Origin: Longispora albida DSM 44784
Lineage (GTDB): Bacteria > Actinomycetota > Actinomycetes > Mycobacteriales > Micromonosporaceae
Assembly: GCF_000379825.1 (NCBI RefSeq)
Contig: NZ_KB903819.1
Coordinates: 1 to 64,000, forward strand
Reading direction: 5' to 3'
Length of the DNA: 64,000 bases
This document shows positions 1 through 8,921 of the stretch, piece after piece. Made by a program: the position numbers and the translations under genes. Position 1 is the first letter of the stretch, and each line of letters opens with the position of its first letter. The notes under the pieces are model-generated. The model saw nothing but the letters and a program-made list of their open reading frames with translations, was not told the origin of the DNA and made no database searches.

Positions 1-432
1 GACGGCGCCAGGCTCGCCGGCAGCGGCTTCGGCGGCGCGACCTTCGCAGGCCTCGCCGTACGCGGCGACGGTGCCACCAACGTGTACTACCGGCTCGACG
101 GCGGCCCCAACGCCGGCGACCTCATGGTGTACAACGCCAGCGGCCCCCAGCGCGCCGGCACCGGCTTCGGCGGCGCGACCTTCGCCGGCGTAGCCGACTG
201 GGACCGCGACGGCAGCGGCGACGTCATCTACCGGATCGAAGGCGGCCCCCTCAACGGCAACCTCTACGCCTACGGGGCCAGCCGGGTCCTCATCGGCACC
301 GGCTTCGGCGGAGCCCGCTTCGCCGACGTCGCCACATGGGACAGCGACACCGCACTCGACCTCACCTACCTCATCGACGACCAGCTCTGGATCTACGGCT
401 CGGCGAAATACATGGCCGACTACGGATTCTAA
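1..432 (+). CDS. C-terminal part of an FG-GAP/VCBS-like beta-repeat protein (5' end outside window)
   Basis: The frame is open from base 1 to TAA at 430-432, so only the last 143 residues are visible. They contain three copies of a roughly 40-residue unit. Each has a GxGFGGAxFA core followed by a WDxDG-like acidic turn and a YRLDGG or YRIEGG strand. This is the pattern of calcium-binding FG-GAP/VCBS-type beta-propeller blades in secreted actinobacterial proteins. The catalytic or anchoring part, if any, lies upstream, so the full function cannot be told. It is followed directly by a strong hairpin shared with the convergent gene. Confidence 0.75.
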   Translation, partial: DGARLAGSGFGGATFAGLAVRGDGATNVYYRLDGGPNAGDLMVYNASGPQRAGTGFGGATFAGVADWDRDGSGDVIYRIEGGPLNGNLYAYGASRVLIGTGFGGARFADVATWDSDTALDLTYLIDDQLWIYGSAKYMADYGF

Positions 433-449
433 AAAACAGCAACAAAAAG

Positions 450-486
450 AAACTGCCGGACCCGCACCCAGCGGGACCGGCAGTTT
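450..486. terminator. bidirectional hairpin terminator
   Basis: A 16-nt arm (450-465) pairs with 471-486 with one A-A mismatch, leaving a 5-nt loop. A-rich sequence precedes it and a T-containing tail follows, so it can serve both the plus-strand gene ending at 432 and the minus-strand gene ending at 506. Confidence 0.8.
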
Positions 487-505
487 CGCTTTTCGCGGGA
501 GGGCG

Positions 506-1618
506 TCAGACCCGGGAGGTGAAGGTGGACAGGAAGTTGTGCGTGGCCGAGGCGCCCGTGTTGTCGAAGCAGATCACGTCCACGATGGCGTCCGGCCCGG
601 AGTGCAGCCAGTTCTGGGTGAGGTTGCAGTAGTTGCTGCCGGCCCCGTGCGCGGTGATCTGCGCGTGGGTCTCCTTGACGCCCAGCTGCGGGTACTTCAC
701 CGTGTACCGGCCGACCGGGACGGACGGGCCGAAGCTGTTGAAGCCGAAGCCGCCCATCACGTAGTTGAAGTTGGTCTGGCCGCCGGAGATCGTGTCGAGG
801 TACCCGATGTACTTCGGCGGGGCGAACGAGCCGGTCACCGAGCGCTCCCGGTGGTAGGACAGGTTGAACTCGGTGTTGGTGAGGGCGCCGGCCTGGTTGA
901 AGCAGAAGACGTGGGCGATGACGTCGAGCCCGCTCGGGTACCACTTGTAGATCTTGCAGCGGCGCGGGGCGAGGTTGGGCTGGATCGCCGTGGCCTGCAC
1001 GTTCCCGGCCAGGACCCCGGCCGTGCCGAGCACCCCGTTGAGCCGGACCTGGTACTGGCCGGCGCCGATCGGGGCGACGACGACCGCGCCGCCGGTCGAG
1101 TTGTAGGCCTGCACGAGCGACACCGTGCCGTACTGCGCGTAGGCGTGGCTGCCCGGCGGGACGCCGAGCACGCCGGAGCTGACCGTGAACAGGACACTGA
1201 AGGCCGTGTCCGCCGCGATGCCGCCCGGCTTGAAGCAGGCCACGTCGACCAGCTCGTCAAGGCCGGACTGGAACCACTTCACGACCTCGCAGTAGTTGCC
1301 GTTGCGGTCGACCGTCGTCACGTGGGCGACGCCCTTGTTGCCAGGAGTCCCGATGCCGGGGAACTTCACCATGAACCTGCCCGTGGCGATCTTGCCGCCC
1401 TGCGCGCTGGGCACGCCGGTGGTGACCCAGTTCCGGGCCGGGTTCAGGCCGGCCCAGATCGGGACCACCGGGTTGTCGACGAGCGCGTAGCCCCACCGGT
1501 CGGCCGTTGCGGCCTGCGCGGGTGCCGCCATGCCCAGCGAACTGGCTGCCAGCCCGGCGGCCAGGGCGAGGACCGCCAGCAGTCGTGCCTTTATCCGGAT
1601 GCTTGTTCTTGTCCGCAT
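506..1618 (-). CDS. secreted protein with a triplicated module, function unknown
   Basis: The 370-residue protein has a clear Sec signal peptide (RTRTSIRIKARLL, then a hydrophobic Ala/Leu stretch ending APAQAA). The mature part is three copies of a module of about 110 residues. Each module carries a GxYxVxxP strand, a histidine-containing V/I-T strand, a single Cys (NYC or RRC), a W-x-x-SG-x-D turn and a V-x-CF strand. The two Cys per module could form a disulfide. ATG at 1618 puts the signal peptide at the N-terminus; ATG at 1633 would add five residues. I know no named family or catalytic motif for it. It is divergent from the MNIO operon. Confidence 0.7.
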   Translation of the reverse strand: MRTRTSIRIKARLLAVLALAAGLAASSLGMAAPAQAATADRWGYALVDNPVVPIWAGLNPARNWVTTGVPSAQGGKIATGRFMVKFPGIGTPGNKGVAHVTTVDRNGNYCEVVKWFQSGLDELVDVACFKPGGIAADTAFSVLFTVSSGVLGVPPGSHAYAQYGTVSLVQAYNSTGGAVVVAPIGAGQYQVRLNGVLGTAGVLAGNVQATAIQPNLAPRRCKIYKWYPSGLDVIAHVFCFNQAGALTNTEFNLSYHRERSVTGSFAPPKYIGYLDTISGGQTNFNYVMGGFGFNSFGPSVPVGRYTVKYPQLGVKETHAQITAHGAGSNYCNLTQNWLHSGPDAIVDVICFDNTGASATHNFLSTFTSRV

Positions 1619-1796
1619 GATCGATCCATTCATATGTGGCGATGCATTGCGGCCACTGTCCACGACCCACAGCTTGGTCACAATATGGTGTCGGAGAGGC
1701 GACAGTTCACAATGGATGGCGCCTGGATTCCGACATCCAGTTGTGATCTACCGGCCTCACACTGGTGCCCACCTTCCTTGCGAACGGGGGCATGAG

Positions 1797-2672
1797 ATGG
1801 GCATCCTTCACTACGCGTACCTGGTCATCAGCGTGGTTCTCCTCGCCGTGACCGTGCAGAGACTCCGTGGCCGTTCCGGACCGGCCCCGGCCGCCACCAG
1901 CCTGACGAGCCCGATCGCGGCCGGCGCGCTGGCGGGTGGACTGCCTGGCGCGCACTACGCGTGCCTGGCCGGGCTGCGTGCCCGGGGGCTGATCGACGCA
2001 GTAGGCCTCACCGGCGCTCCGGAACCCGCCGGGCTCACCGCGCTGGAGAAGGCCGTGCTGGCCGCGTGCCGCCGGATGGACACGGCGGCGACCGTCTACG
2101 ACCCGGAAGTGATGCGGCAGTACGACGTCGTGCGGGACAACCTGGTCCGGCAGGGCCTGCTCTCCGGACCCGCCGAGCGCGACGCCGCCAGGACCAGGGC
2201 GCTGACGCTGTTCGGCTGGGGTTTCGGCGGGGCGGCCTTCATCCTGGTACCGGAGACGCCGTTCTGGATGTTCGCGGTGGCCCTGGTGTGCGTCGTCGCG
2301 GGCTTCTTCGCGCTCCGCGTACCGGAACAGACGCCCGGTGGCAGGGCTGTGCTGAACGACCTGCGCCGCTCCAACCGGCACCTCCACCCGGCCAGCGCTC
2401 CGTCGTGGACGGTCTACGGGTACTCCGGTGCCGCCATGAGCGCCGCGCTGTTCGGGGCGGCCGCGATCTGGGCCGCCGACCACGAGTTCGCCGACGAGCT
2501 GGGGCTGCCGTCCGCGAAGGCCGCCGGGTACAACAGCGGCATGTACTCCGGTGGTGGCTGTGGCGGTAGCAGCGGTTCCGCCTGCGGCAGCGGGTCCTCC
2601 AGCTGTAGCGGGGGCTCCGGCTCCAGCTGCGGGGGCGGCGGAGGCGGTGGTTGTGGCGGCGGTGGCGGGTGA
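1797..2672 (+). CDS. TIGR04222-type membrane protein with a Cys/Gly-rich C-terminal tail
   Basis: The 291-residue protein has an N-terminal membrane segment, a cytosolic region containing TALEKAVLAACRR, two central hydrophobic segments (around residues 143-175) and another near 210. It ends in a tail of about 47 residues made almost only of Gly and Ser with five Cys. This layout matches the actinobacterial TIGR04222 family, whose members sit beside DUF692 genes. ATG 1797 is preceded by GGGGG at 1786-1790. The stop overlaps the GTG of the next gene (GTGA), so the genes are translationally coupled. I infer that the Cys-rich tail could be a substrate of the downstream MNIO enzyme. Confidence 0.8.
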   Translation: MGILHYAYLVISVVLLAVTVQRLRGRSGPAPAATSLTSPIAAGALAGGLPGAHYACLAGLRARGLIDAVGLTGAPEPAGLTALEKAVLAACRRMDTAATVYDPEVMRQYDVVRDNLVRQGLLSGPAERDAARTRALTLFGWGFGGAAFILVPETPFWMFAVALVCVVAGFFALRVPEQTPGGRAVLNDLRRSNRHLHPASAPSWTVYGYSGAAMSAALFGAAAIWAADHEFADELGLPSAKAAGYNSGMYSGGGCGGSSGSACGSGSSSCSGGSGSSCGGGGGGGCGGGGG

Positions 2673-3490
2673 CGGAGCGCCTGGCCCTCGGCGGGCTGGG
2701 GCTCGGCTGGCGGCCGCCGATCGCCGGGTTCGTGGCCGGGCTGCCCGGCCTGGGGTTCACCGAGGTGATCGCGGAGTCGCTGCCAGCCGTCCTCGACGGG
2801 CCGCTCGCTGACCTGCGGGACCGGGGTGTGCCGATCGTCCCGCACGGGGTGCGGCTCTCGCTCGGCGGTGCGGAGGAGGTCGGGGCCCGGCGGGTCGAGC
2901 ACCTGGCCCGGTGCGCGGAGTGGCTGCGGGCCCCGCTCGTCAGCGAGCACATCGCGTTCGTCAGGGGCGGCGGGATGGAGGCCGGGCACCTGCTGCCCGT
3001 ACCCCGCAGCCGCGAAGCCCTGGCCGTCCTCGTCCGCAACGTCCGCCGCACGCAGGCCGCGCTGCCCGTACCGCTGGCGCTGGAGCCGATCGCCGCGCTG
3101 TTCGGCTGGCCGGAGGACGAGCTGACCGAGGCGGAGTTCCTGACGGAGCTGCTGGAGCGGACCGGGGTGTACCTGCTGCTCGACGTCGCCAACGTCTACG
3201 CCAACGCCGTCAACGCCGGCCAGGACCCGCTCGGGGCGCTGACCTCGCTCCCCCTCGACCGGATCGCGTACGTGCACGTCGCGGGCGGGGCCGAGCACGA
3301 CGGGATCTACCACGACACGCACGCCGCGCCCGTGCCCAGCGCCGTGCTGGAGCTGCTGGACGCCGTCCGGGGCGCTCCGGTACTGCTCGAACGGGATGGG
3401 CACTACCCGCCCGCTGACGAGCTGCGGGCCGAGCTCGACGCCGTTGCTGACGCAGCCGGTCTGGCCCGGATCACCGGAGACACCCGATGA
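2669..3490 (+). CDS. DUF692-family multinuclear non-heme iron oxidative enzyme (MNIO)
   Basis: The 273-residue TIM-barrel protein has the metal-binding set expected of the MbnB/TglH/bufferin-enzyme family. These are His59 (VPHGV), His94 (SEH), Glu139 (LEP), Asp172 and Asn175 (LLDVANVYAN), His203 (YVHVAG), Asp216/His218 (DTH) and Glu241 (LERDG). Characterised members oxidise Cys or Asn residues of ribosomal peptides with a partner protein. GTG 2669 overlaps the upstream stop, and the TGA overlaps the next ATG (ATGA). The three-gene arrangement suggests modification of the Cys-rich tail encoded just upstream. The substrate is an inference. Confidence 0.88.
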   Translation: MTERLALGGLGLGWRPPIAGFVAGLPGLGFTEVIAESLPAVLDGPLADLRDRGVPIVPHGVRLSLGGAEEVGARRVEHLARCAEWLRAPLVSEHIAFVRGGGMEAGHLLPVPRSREALAVLVRNVRRTQAALPVPLALEPIAALFGWPEDELTEAEFLTELLERTGVYLLLDVANVYANAVNAGQDPLGALTSLPLDRIAYVHVAGGAEHDGIYHDTHAAPVPSAVLELLDAVRGAPVLLERDGHYPPADELRAELDAVADAAGLARITGDTR

Positions 3491-3834
3491 GCCTCGCGGA
3501 ACGGCAGGCCGCGCTGGTCGCGGCACTGGTGGCCGGCGGGCCGGACCCGGAAGGGTTCGATCCCGGGCAGCTGGCGGTGATGCGGCATGCGCTGCTGGTC
3601 AAGCGCGCGGGTGAGGTCGCAGCCGCCTGGCCAGCGCTGGCCAGGGAAGCCGACCTGCGGGCGCTGCTGGCCGGGCACCCGCCGCTGGGCGCGCACGCCG
3701 ACGGGCTGCGGATCGCGCGGGCGCTCGCCTCGGCCGGCCAGCTCGGGCCTGCCGGGCAGGCGGAGCTGGCGCGGCGGGAGGCGGGGCGGCGTCCCTGGTA
3801 CAAGAAATGGATTGATGTCCTTAATAGACGTTGA
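3487..3834 (+). CDS. small MNIO partner protein (SCO6045-like)
   Basis: The 115-residue, helix-rich, soluble protein starts SLAERQAALVAAL and ends in a basic tail (RREAGRRPWYKKW). It overlaps the MNIO gene by four bases, as the partner subunits of MNIO enzymes often do, and resembles the actinobacterial SCO6045-type proteins found beside DUF692 genes. Known partners (MbnC, TglI, DUF2063 proteins) bind the precursor peptide and present it to the enzyme. The same role is inferred here from position, not from a diagnostic motif. Its 3' end overlaps the convergent protease gene by 14 bases. Confidence 0.65.
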   Translation: MSLAERQAALVAALVAGGPDPEGFDPGQLAVMRHALLVKRAGEVAAAWPALAREADLRALLAGHPPLGAHADGLRIARALASAGQLGPAGQAELARREAGRRPWYKKWIDVLNRR

Positions 3835-4591
3835 CCCCGTAGGCGCTGAGCGGGCGTGTGACGGGCGAGTAGAACGAGATGCCCCCTGACGTGCAGTTAC
3901 CGCTGCCGCCGGAGGCCAGGCCGATGGCCTTGGTGCCGGAGAAGAGCGGGGCACCCGAGTCACCGGGTTCCGTGCAGATATTCGTGCGGATCAGGCCGTA
4001 GACCGTGCCGCTCGGATAGTTCACGGTCACGTTGACGGCGGTGATCGTGCCGGAGCGGACGCCGGTCGTGCCGCCGGACCTGCGGACGGCCTGGCCGACG
4101 AGGCCGTTCGAAGCGGGCGGCACGATGTCCTGGAAGCTCCCGTTGTGCAGGGTGACGTTGCCGGGCTTGGGGATGTTCGGATTCGTGTACTTCACGATCG
4201 CGTAGTCGTAGGTGGTGTTCCGGCCGGTCACGACGCCGATGTTCGGGACTGGCGAGCCCACGGCGCCGACACAGTGTGCTGCGGTGAGGAAGTAGAGCAC
4301 CCCGAGGTTGTCGACGACGTTGAAGCCCACAGTGCACCGGTAGGAGCCGTTGAGGAACGTGTCGCCGCCCGACAGGTGCTCGGTGAACCGGCCGGGATAA
4401 CGCTCGACCCGGGCAGCCGTGGCCTCCACTCTGGCCAGCGCCGGGCCGGTGACGGTGCTGTCCACGGCGGCGGTGAGCTGGCCGGTGGCTGGGTCTGTCC
4501 ACCACGCGGTACCGGGAACGGGTCTTTCGCCTGGGACGAGCAGGGCGGTGGCCGCGAGGATCACGGCGGCGGCCAGGCGGGAAAGTCGCAT
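3821..4591 (-). CDS. secreted S1-family (streptogrisin/alpha-lytic-like) serine protease
   Basis: The 256-residue preprotein has a Sec signal peptide (RLSRLAAAVILAATALLV) and a short pro-region. The chymotrypsin-fold domain has its triad visible: His in FLTAAHC, Asp in TTYDYAIVKY and Ser in EPGDSGAP. Paired cysteines (YRC/AHC, NIC, GNC) suggest two or more disulfides. The pro-region of about 50 residues is shorter than in alpha-lytic protease. ATG 4591 has a good GGAGG site five bases upstream on the minus strand. It should act outside the cell on proteins. Specificity was not determined. Confidence 0.9.
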   Translation of the reverse strand: MRLSRLAAAVILAATALLVPGERPVPGTAWWTDPATGQLTAAVDSTVTGPALARVEATAARVERYPGRFTEHLSGGDTFLNGSYRCTVGFNVVDNLGVLYFLTAAHCVGAVGSPVPNIGVVTGRNTTYDYAIVKYTNPNIPKPGNVTLHNGSFQDIVPPASNGLVGQAVRRSGGTTGVRSGTITAVNVTVNYPSGTVYGLIRTNICTEPGDSGAPLFSGTKAIGLASGGSGNCTSGGISFYSPVTRPLSAYGVNVY

Positions 4592-4730
4592 CTGGACCTC
4601 CAGAGCGGGAATCTCATTCTGGCAGCGATCGGCGGGCTGCCGGTGGAGCTGATCGTGCCGGATTCCGGCCCGCGCGGTAATACCTGCGCCGATTCGCGTC
4701 ATGGCCCGTGTCCGGCGCGTCGGATCCAGC

Positions 4731-4979
4731 ATGAACACTGCGCTCGCCCTGCCCGGCCGCGAAACTCTCCCCCTGCTCAAGCCTGGTGACACGTTCATGC
4801 TCGACGGGCAGGTGTCCGTCCAGTTCGCGGGCCGCCGGCTGCCCGTCCGGGTGATCAAGATGTCAGCTCGCCGGTCCTCGGTGGCCGGCTGGGGCTGGGC
4901 CGAGGTGTACGTTCTCGACAATCGGGGTAACGCCACGGAGCGCCGGGAGGTGTTCATCAACCTCGCGGCGCTGAACTGA
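4731..4979 (+). CDS. small conserved-type hypothetical protein
   Basis: This is an 82-residue soluble protein (MNTALALPGRETLPLLKP...) with mixed beta character: GDTFMLDGQVSVQF, then VRVIKM and AEVYVLDNRG. Strong GC bias at third positions supports real coding. A longer in-frame start at 4701 is possible, but 4731 gives a more natural N-terminus. No catalytic motif, signal peptide or membrane segment is seen. It stands alone between the divergent protease gene and the glycosidase pair. Confidence 0.55.
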   Translation: MNTALALPGRETLPLLKPGDTFMLDGQVSVQFAGRRLPVRVIKMSARRSSVAGWGWAEVYVLDNRGNATERREVFINLAALN

Positions 4980-5101
4980 ACACTGGGATAGCTGAACGCT
5001 GGGGAGTTAACGGCTCAGTGACGATCATGGTGCGGGGCAGCGGCACGCCGTGCGCTCAGGTACTTTCCCGTTTGATCATGTCGGGCCGTGAGAGGAACGT
5101 G

Positions 5102-7045
5102 ATGCACTACGGCGGGGACTACAACCCGGAGCAGTGGGGCCCGGAGGTCTGGCGGGAGGACGCCGCGCTGATGCGCGAGGCCGGCGTCACCATGATCACG
5201 CTGGGCGTCTTCTCCTGGTCCCGCCTGGAGCCCCGGGAGAGCGAGTACGAGCTCGGCTGGCTGGCCGGGCTGATCGACCTGCTCTGGGGACACGGGATCG
5301 CGGTGGACCTCGCCACCGGCACTGCCTCTCCCCCGGCCTGGTTCGTCCGGAAGTATCCGCACGCCCTGCCGGTCACGGCCGAGGGCGTCCGGCTGGAGTT
5401 CGGCAGCAGGCAGCACTACTGCCCGTCGTCGCCGGAGTTCCGTGCCGCGACGGCGAGGCTGGCCCGGGAGATGGCCAAGCGGTTCGGCTCGCATCCGGCC
5501 GTGCGGCTGTGGCACATCAGCAACGAGTACGGCGACCACGTCACCGAGTGTTTCTGCCCGGTGTCCGCCGAGGACTTCCGGCGCTGGCTGGCCGCGAAGT
5601 ACGAGACGGTTGAGGCGCTGAACTTCACGTGGGGCACCGAGTTCTGGTCGCAGCGGTACGGCTCGTTCGCCGAGGTCGAGCCGCCGCGCGCCCTGCCGGG
5701 GCCCGGCAACCCCACGCAGCAGCTCGACTGGCGGCGGTTCAGCTCCGACGCGCTGCTGGCGTGCTACCGGACCGAGCGCGCAGAGCTGCCGGCCGGCGTG
5801 CCGGTCACCACGAACTTCATGTCGATGATGCGCGACCTCGACTACTGGAAGTGGGCCGCGGAGGAGGACATCGTCTCCGACGACGCGTACCCCGACCCCG
5901 CCGACCCGCTCGCGCACATCACCGCCGCGATGAACTACGACCTGATGCGCTCCCTGCGCGGCGGCCAGCCCTGGCTGCTGCTGGAGCAGGCGCCGTCCGC
6001 CGTGAGCTGGCGCAGCGTCAACGTGCCGAAGACCGACGCGCAGTACCGGCTGGGCTCGCTCCAGGCCATCGCACGGGGCGCCGACGGCGTCATGCACTTC
6101 CAGTGGCGGGCCTCGAAGGCCGGCGCCGAGAAGTGGCACTCCGCGATGCTCCCGCACGGCGGCACGGCCTCCCGTGGCTGGGCGCGGACGGTCGCCTTCG
6201 GCCGCGAGCTGACCCGCCTGGCCGAGGTCACCGGCGCGCGCTCCACCGCCGACGTCGCGATCATCCTCGACTGGGACTCGTGGTGGGCGCTGGAGCTCGA
6301 AGAACACCCCTCCCAGCTCCTCAGGTGGAGAGAGCTGGTGCGGGCCTGGTACGGCCCGCTGTGGGAGAAGAACATCACGATCGATTTCGTACCGGTGACC
6401 GCCGACCTCACCGGATACCGCGTCGTCCTCGCCCCCAACCTGTACCTGACCACCACAGCCCTCGCCGCCCGGCTGGAGTCCTACGTGGCCGGCGGCGGGC
6501 ACCTGGTGACCGGGTTCTTCTCCGGGCTGGTCGACGAGCACGACCACGTCCACCCCGGCGGCTATCCCGGCGTGCTCCGTGACCTGCTCGGCCTGCGGAT
6601 CGACGAGTTCTGGCCGCTGCCGGCGAGCGAGCCGGTGCAGGTCGAGCTGGCCGGGTCGGTGTACACGGGCACGCTCTGGCGGGACTGGATCGTGCCGGGG
6701 ACGTGTGAGGTGCTGGGCTCCTACGCGAGCGGCGTGCTGCGCGGCAGGCCCGCCGTCACCCGCAACGCGTCCGGCTCCGGGGCCGCCTGGTACGTGTCCA
6801 CTCTCCTGTCCCACTCCGGCCTCGCCGACCTGTTCGGCCGGGTGCTGGCCGAGGCCGGGGTGCCCTCGGGGCCCGCGGGAGCCGAGATCACCCGCCGGGG
6901 TGACTACACCTTCGTCCTGAACCACGGCGACGAGCCGGTGGCCGTCCCGCTGCCCGGATTCGACCTGCTGACCGGAGCCGCGTACACGGGGGTGGTCGGG
7001 CCTGGCGATGCGGCGGTGATCAGGGCCGGGCACGCCGATGAGTGA
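5102..7045 (+). CDS. GH42 beta-galactosidase
   Basis: The 647-residue protein begins HYGGDYNPEQWG, the family signature. It carries the acid/base Glu in HISNEYGDH and the nucleophile Glu in LLLEQAP. After the TIM barrel come the trimerisation domain and the C-terminal beta domain usual for GH42. There is no signal peptide, so it should hydrolyse imported beta-galactosides or arabino-oligosaccharides in the cytosol. ATG 5102 is chosen because AGAGGA lies at 5091-5096; an in-frame ATG at 5078 is the alternative. It overlaps the next gene by eight bases. Confidence 0.92.
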   Translation: MHYGGDYNPEQWGPEVWREDAALMREAGVTMITLGVFSWSRLEPRESEYELGWLAGLIDLLWGHGIAVDLATGTASPPAWFVRKYPHALPVTAEGVRLEFGSRQHYCPSSPEFRAATARLAREMAKRFGSHPAVRLWHISNEYGDHVTECFCPVSAEDFRRWLAAKYETVEALNFTWGTEFWSQRYGSFAEVEPPRALPGPGNPTQQLDWRRFSSDALLACYRTERAELPAGVPVTTNFMSMMRDLDYWKWAAEEDIVSDDAYPDPADPLAHITAAMNYDLMRSLRGGQPWLLLEQAPSAVSWRSVNVPKTDAQYRLGSLQAIARGADGVMHFQWRASKAGAEKWHSAMLPHGGTASRGWARTVAFGRELTRLAEVTGARSTADVAIILDWDSWWALELEEHPSQLLRWRELVRAWYGPLWEKNITIDFVPVTADLTGYRVVLAPNLYLTTTALAARLESYVAGGGHLVTGFFSGLVDEHDHVHPGGYPGVLRDLLGLRIDEFWPLPASEPVQVELAGSVYTGTLWRDWIVPGTCEVLGSYASGVLRGRPAVTRNASGSGAAWYVSTLLSHSGLADLFGRVLAEAGVPSGPAGAEITRRGDYTFVLNHGDEPVAVPLPGFDLLTGAAYTGVVGPGDAAVIRAGHADE

Positions 7046-8921
7046 GTTCGCGAACGTCGTGGACCTGGCCGGTGTGCCGGAGTCCGCCCAGCCGCCCGGC
7101 TTCAACCCGGTCAGCGTCTTCTCCGACCTCGGGGCCTGGCACGCGTACGCGCTGAGCCCCGGGCCGGGCGGCTTCACCGGGCCGCTGTACGTGGCCGAGG
7201 AGTACCCGTGGTGGCTGTCGGAGTGCTTCACCCGGATCGCGGTCACGGACGCGGAGACGGGTGAGGCCGTTCCGCTGACGGTGGAGTCCAACGAGTACCT
7301 GCCCGGCACCCTGACCCAGGTCTGCACCGGGCCGGGTGTGCACCTGACCCTGCGGCTGTGGTTCAGCTCGGCCCGGTCGGCGACCGTGACCGCCGTCCTG
7401 TCGAACCCGACGCTGGAGGCGCGGCGGCTCCGCGTGAGCTGGCACGGGAAGCTGTTCGGCCACGAGCACGCCCCGGCGCTGGAGCCGACGGAGCGTGGCG
7501 TGCGGGCCGTGTTCGGCGACGTCCGCGAGCCCGCGTCGTTCCTGTCCACCTCCGACGCCCAGTTCGAGGTGATCCACAACCGGCCGGTGACGACGACGGT
7601 GACCGGCGGGGAGTACGAGACGACCCTGGACGAGGAGGTCGTGCTGGCCCGCCGGTCGGCCTTCCCGATCCGGTGGGCCGAGCGGTACACGTTCACGGCC
7701 GCTGAGCGGGCCCGCCCGGTCGACGACGCCGACCCGAAGGACCGCTGGCAGGGCTACCTCGACCGCGTGCTCGCCGGAGTGGCGGCCGGGCACCGGCGGC
7801 TCGCCGTGAAGTGCCTGGTCACGCTGGTCACCAACTGGCGCAGCCCCGCCGGTGCGCTCCGCCGCGACGGCGTGACGCCCTCGCTGAGCTGCTCGGTGTT
7901 CAACGGCTTCTGGGCCTGGGACTCGTGGAAGCACGCGGTCGGCGTCGCCGTCTTCGACCCGGCGCTCGGCGCGTCGATCGTCGAGTCGATGTTCGACCAC
8001 CAGCGCGAGGACGGCATGGTCCCCGACGCGGTGTTCTACAACCGTGCCGGGGAGAACTGGAACGAGCGGAACACCAAGCCGCCGCTGGCCGCCTGGGCGG
8101 TGTGGGAGGTGTACCAGGCCGGCGGCGACCTCGCCTTCCTCCGCCGTCTGTACCCGCGCCTGGCCTCCTACCACCAGTGGTGGTACGACCACCGGGCCGC
8201 CGGCGACGGGCTGTGCGCGTACGGCGCGACGGTCGACCCGGCCAACGACACAGCGCCCGCTGTCGTCCAGGCCGCCGCGTGGGAGTCCGGGATGGACAAC
8301 GCGCCACGGTTCGACGCCGCGGTGCCGCACGACGGGTACGTGCTGAGCCAGCAGTCCGTCTGCCTGAACGCGTACCTGGTCGCCGAGAAGTCCTACCTCA
8401 CCCTCATCGCCCGCGAGATCGGCGTGTCCGACGTCTACCTGCCGACCCCGGCGGCCGGCCTGATCCGCGAGCGCATGTACGACCCGGCGACCGGCTGGTT
8501 CTACGACGCTCTCGACGGCAAGCCGCTGACCGCGCCCGGCAAGGGCATCGAGGGCGTGATCCCGCTGTGGGCAGGCATCGCCACGTCCTCCCAGGCAGCC
8601 GGGGTGCTCGCCGGGCTGCAGGCCGAGTTCGCCACCCACGTGCCGTTCCCTACCGTCGCGGCTGGCAGCCCCCACTTCACCGTGGACGGGTACTGGCGGG
8701 GGCCGGTGTGGCTGGACCAGGCGTACTTCGCGCTGGAGGGGCTGCGGCGCAGCGGGTACGCCTCAGAGGCGGCACTGTTCCTCGACCAGCTGCTCCGCAA
8801 CGCCGACGGCCTGCTCGGCGACGCGCCGATCCACGAGAACTACCAGCCGCTGACCGGCGCGCGCCTGTGCTCGCCGAACTTCAGCTGGTCGGCCGCCGCG
8901 CTGCTCCTCCTGCTGCGGTGA
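7038..8921 (+). CDS. GH63/MGH1-like alpha-glycosidase
   Basis: The 627-residue protein has an N-terminal beta-sandwich and a C-terminal (alpha/alpha)6 barrel. Motifs are FWAWDSWKHA (general-acid Asp region), ERNTKPPLAAWA, WESGMDNAPRFD and YWRGPVWLDQ, as in E. coli YgjK and mannosylglycerate-hydrolase relatives. No secretion signal is seen. Translation is coupled to the GH42 gene through an eight-base overlap, so both probably act on one imported oligosaccharide. The glycosidic linkage cannot be told from sequence. Confidence 0.85.
   Translation: MSEFANVVDLAGVPESAQPPGFNPVSVFSDLGAWHAYALSPGPGGFTGPLYVAEEYPWWLSECFTRIAVTDAETGEAVPLTVESNEYLPGTLTQVCTGPGVHLTLRLWFSSARSATVTAVLSNPTLEARRLRVSWHGKLFGHEHAPALEPTERGVRAVFGDVREPASFLSTSDAQFEVIHNRPVTTTVTGGEYETTLDEEVVLARRSAFPIRWAERYTFTAAERARPVDDADPKDRWQGYLDRVLAGVAAGHRRLAVKCLVTLVTNWRSPAGALRRDGVTPSLSCSVFNGFWAWDSWKHAVGVAVFDPALGASIVESMFDHQREDGMVPDAVFYNRAGENWNERNTKPPLAAWAVWEVYQAGGDLAFLRRLYPRLASYHQWWYDHRAAGDGLCAYGATVDPANDTAPAVVQAAAWESGMDNAPRFDAAVPHDGYVLSQQSVCLNAYLVAEKSYLTLIAREIGVSDVYLPTPAAGLIRERMYDPATGWFYDALDGKPLTAPGKGIEGVIPLWAGIATSSQAAGVLAGLQAEFATHVPFPTVAAGSPHFTVDGYWRGPVWLDQAYFALEGLRRSGYASEAALFLDQLLRNADGLLGDAPIHENYQPLTGARLCSPNFSWSAAALLLLLR

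Noticed and set aside
5015-7696. Very long minus-strand frame opposite the glycosidase pair
   Set aside because: Antisense shadow caused by high GC; the plus strand has GH42 and GH63 active-site motifs.
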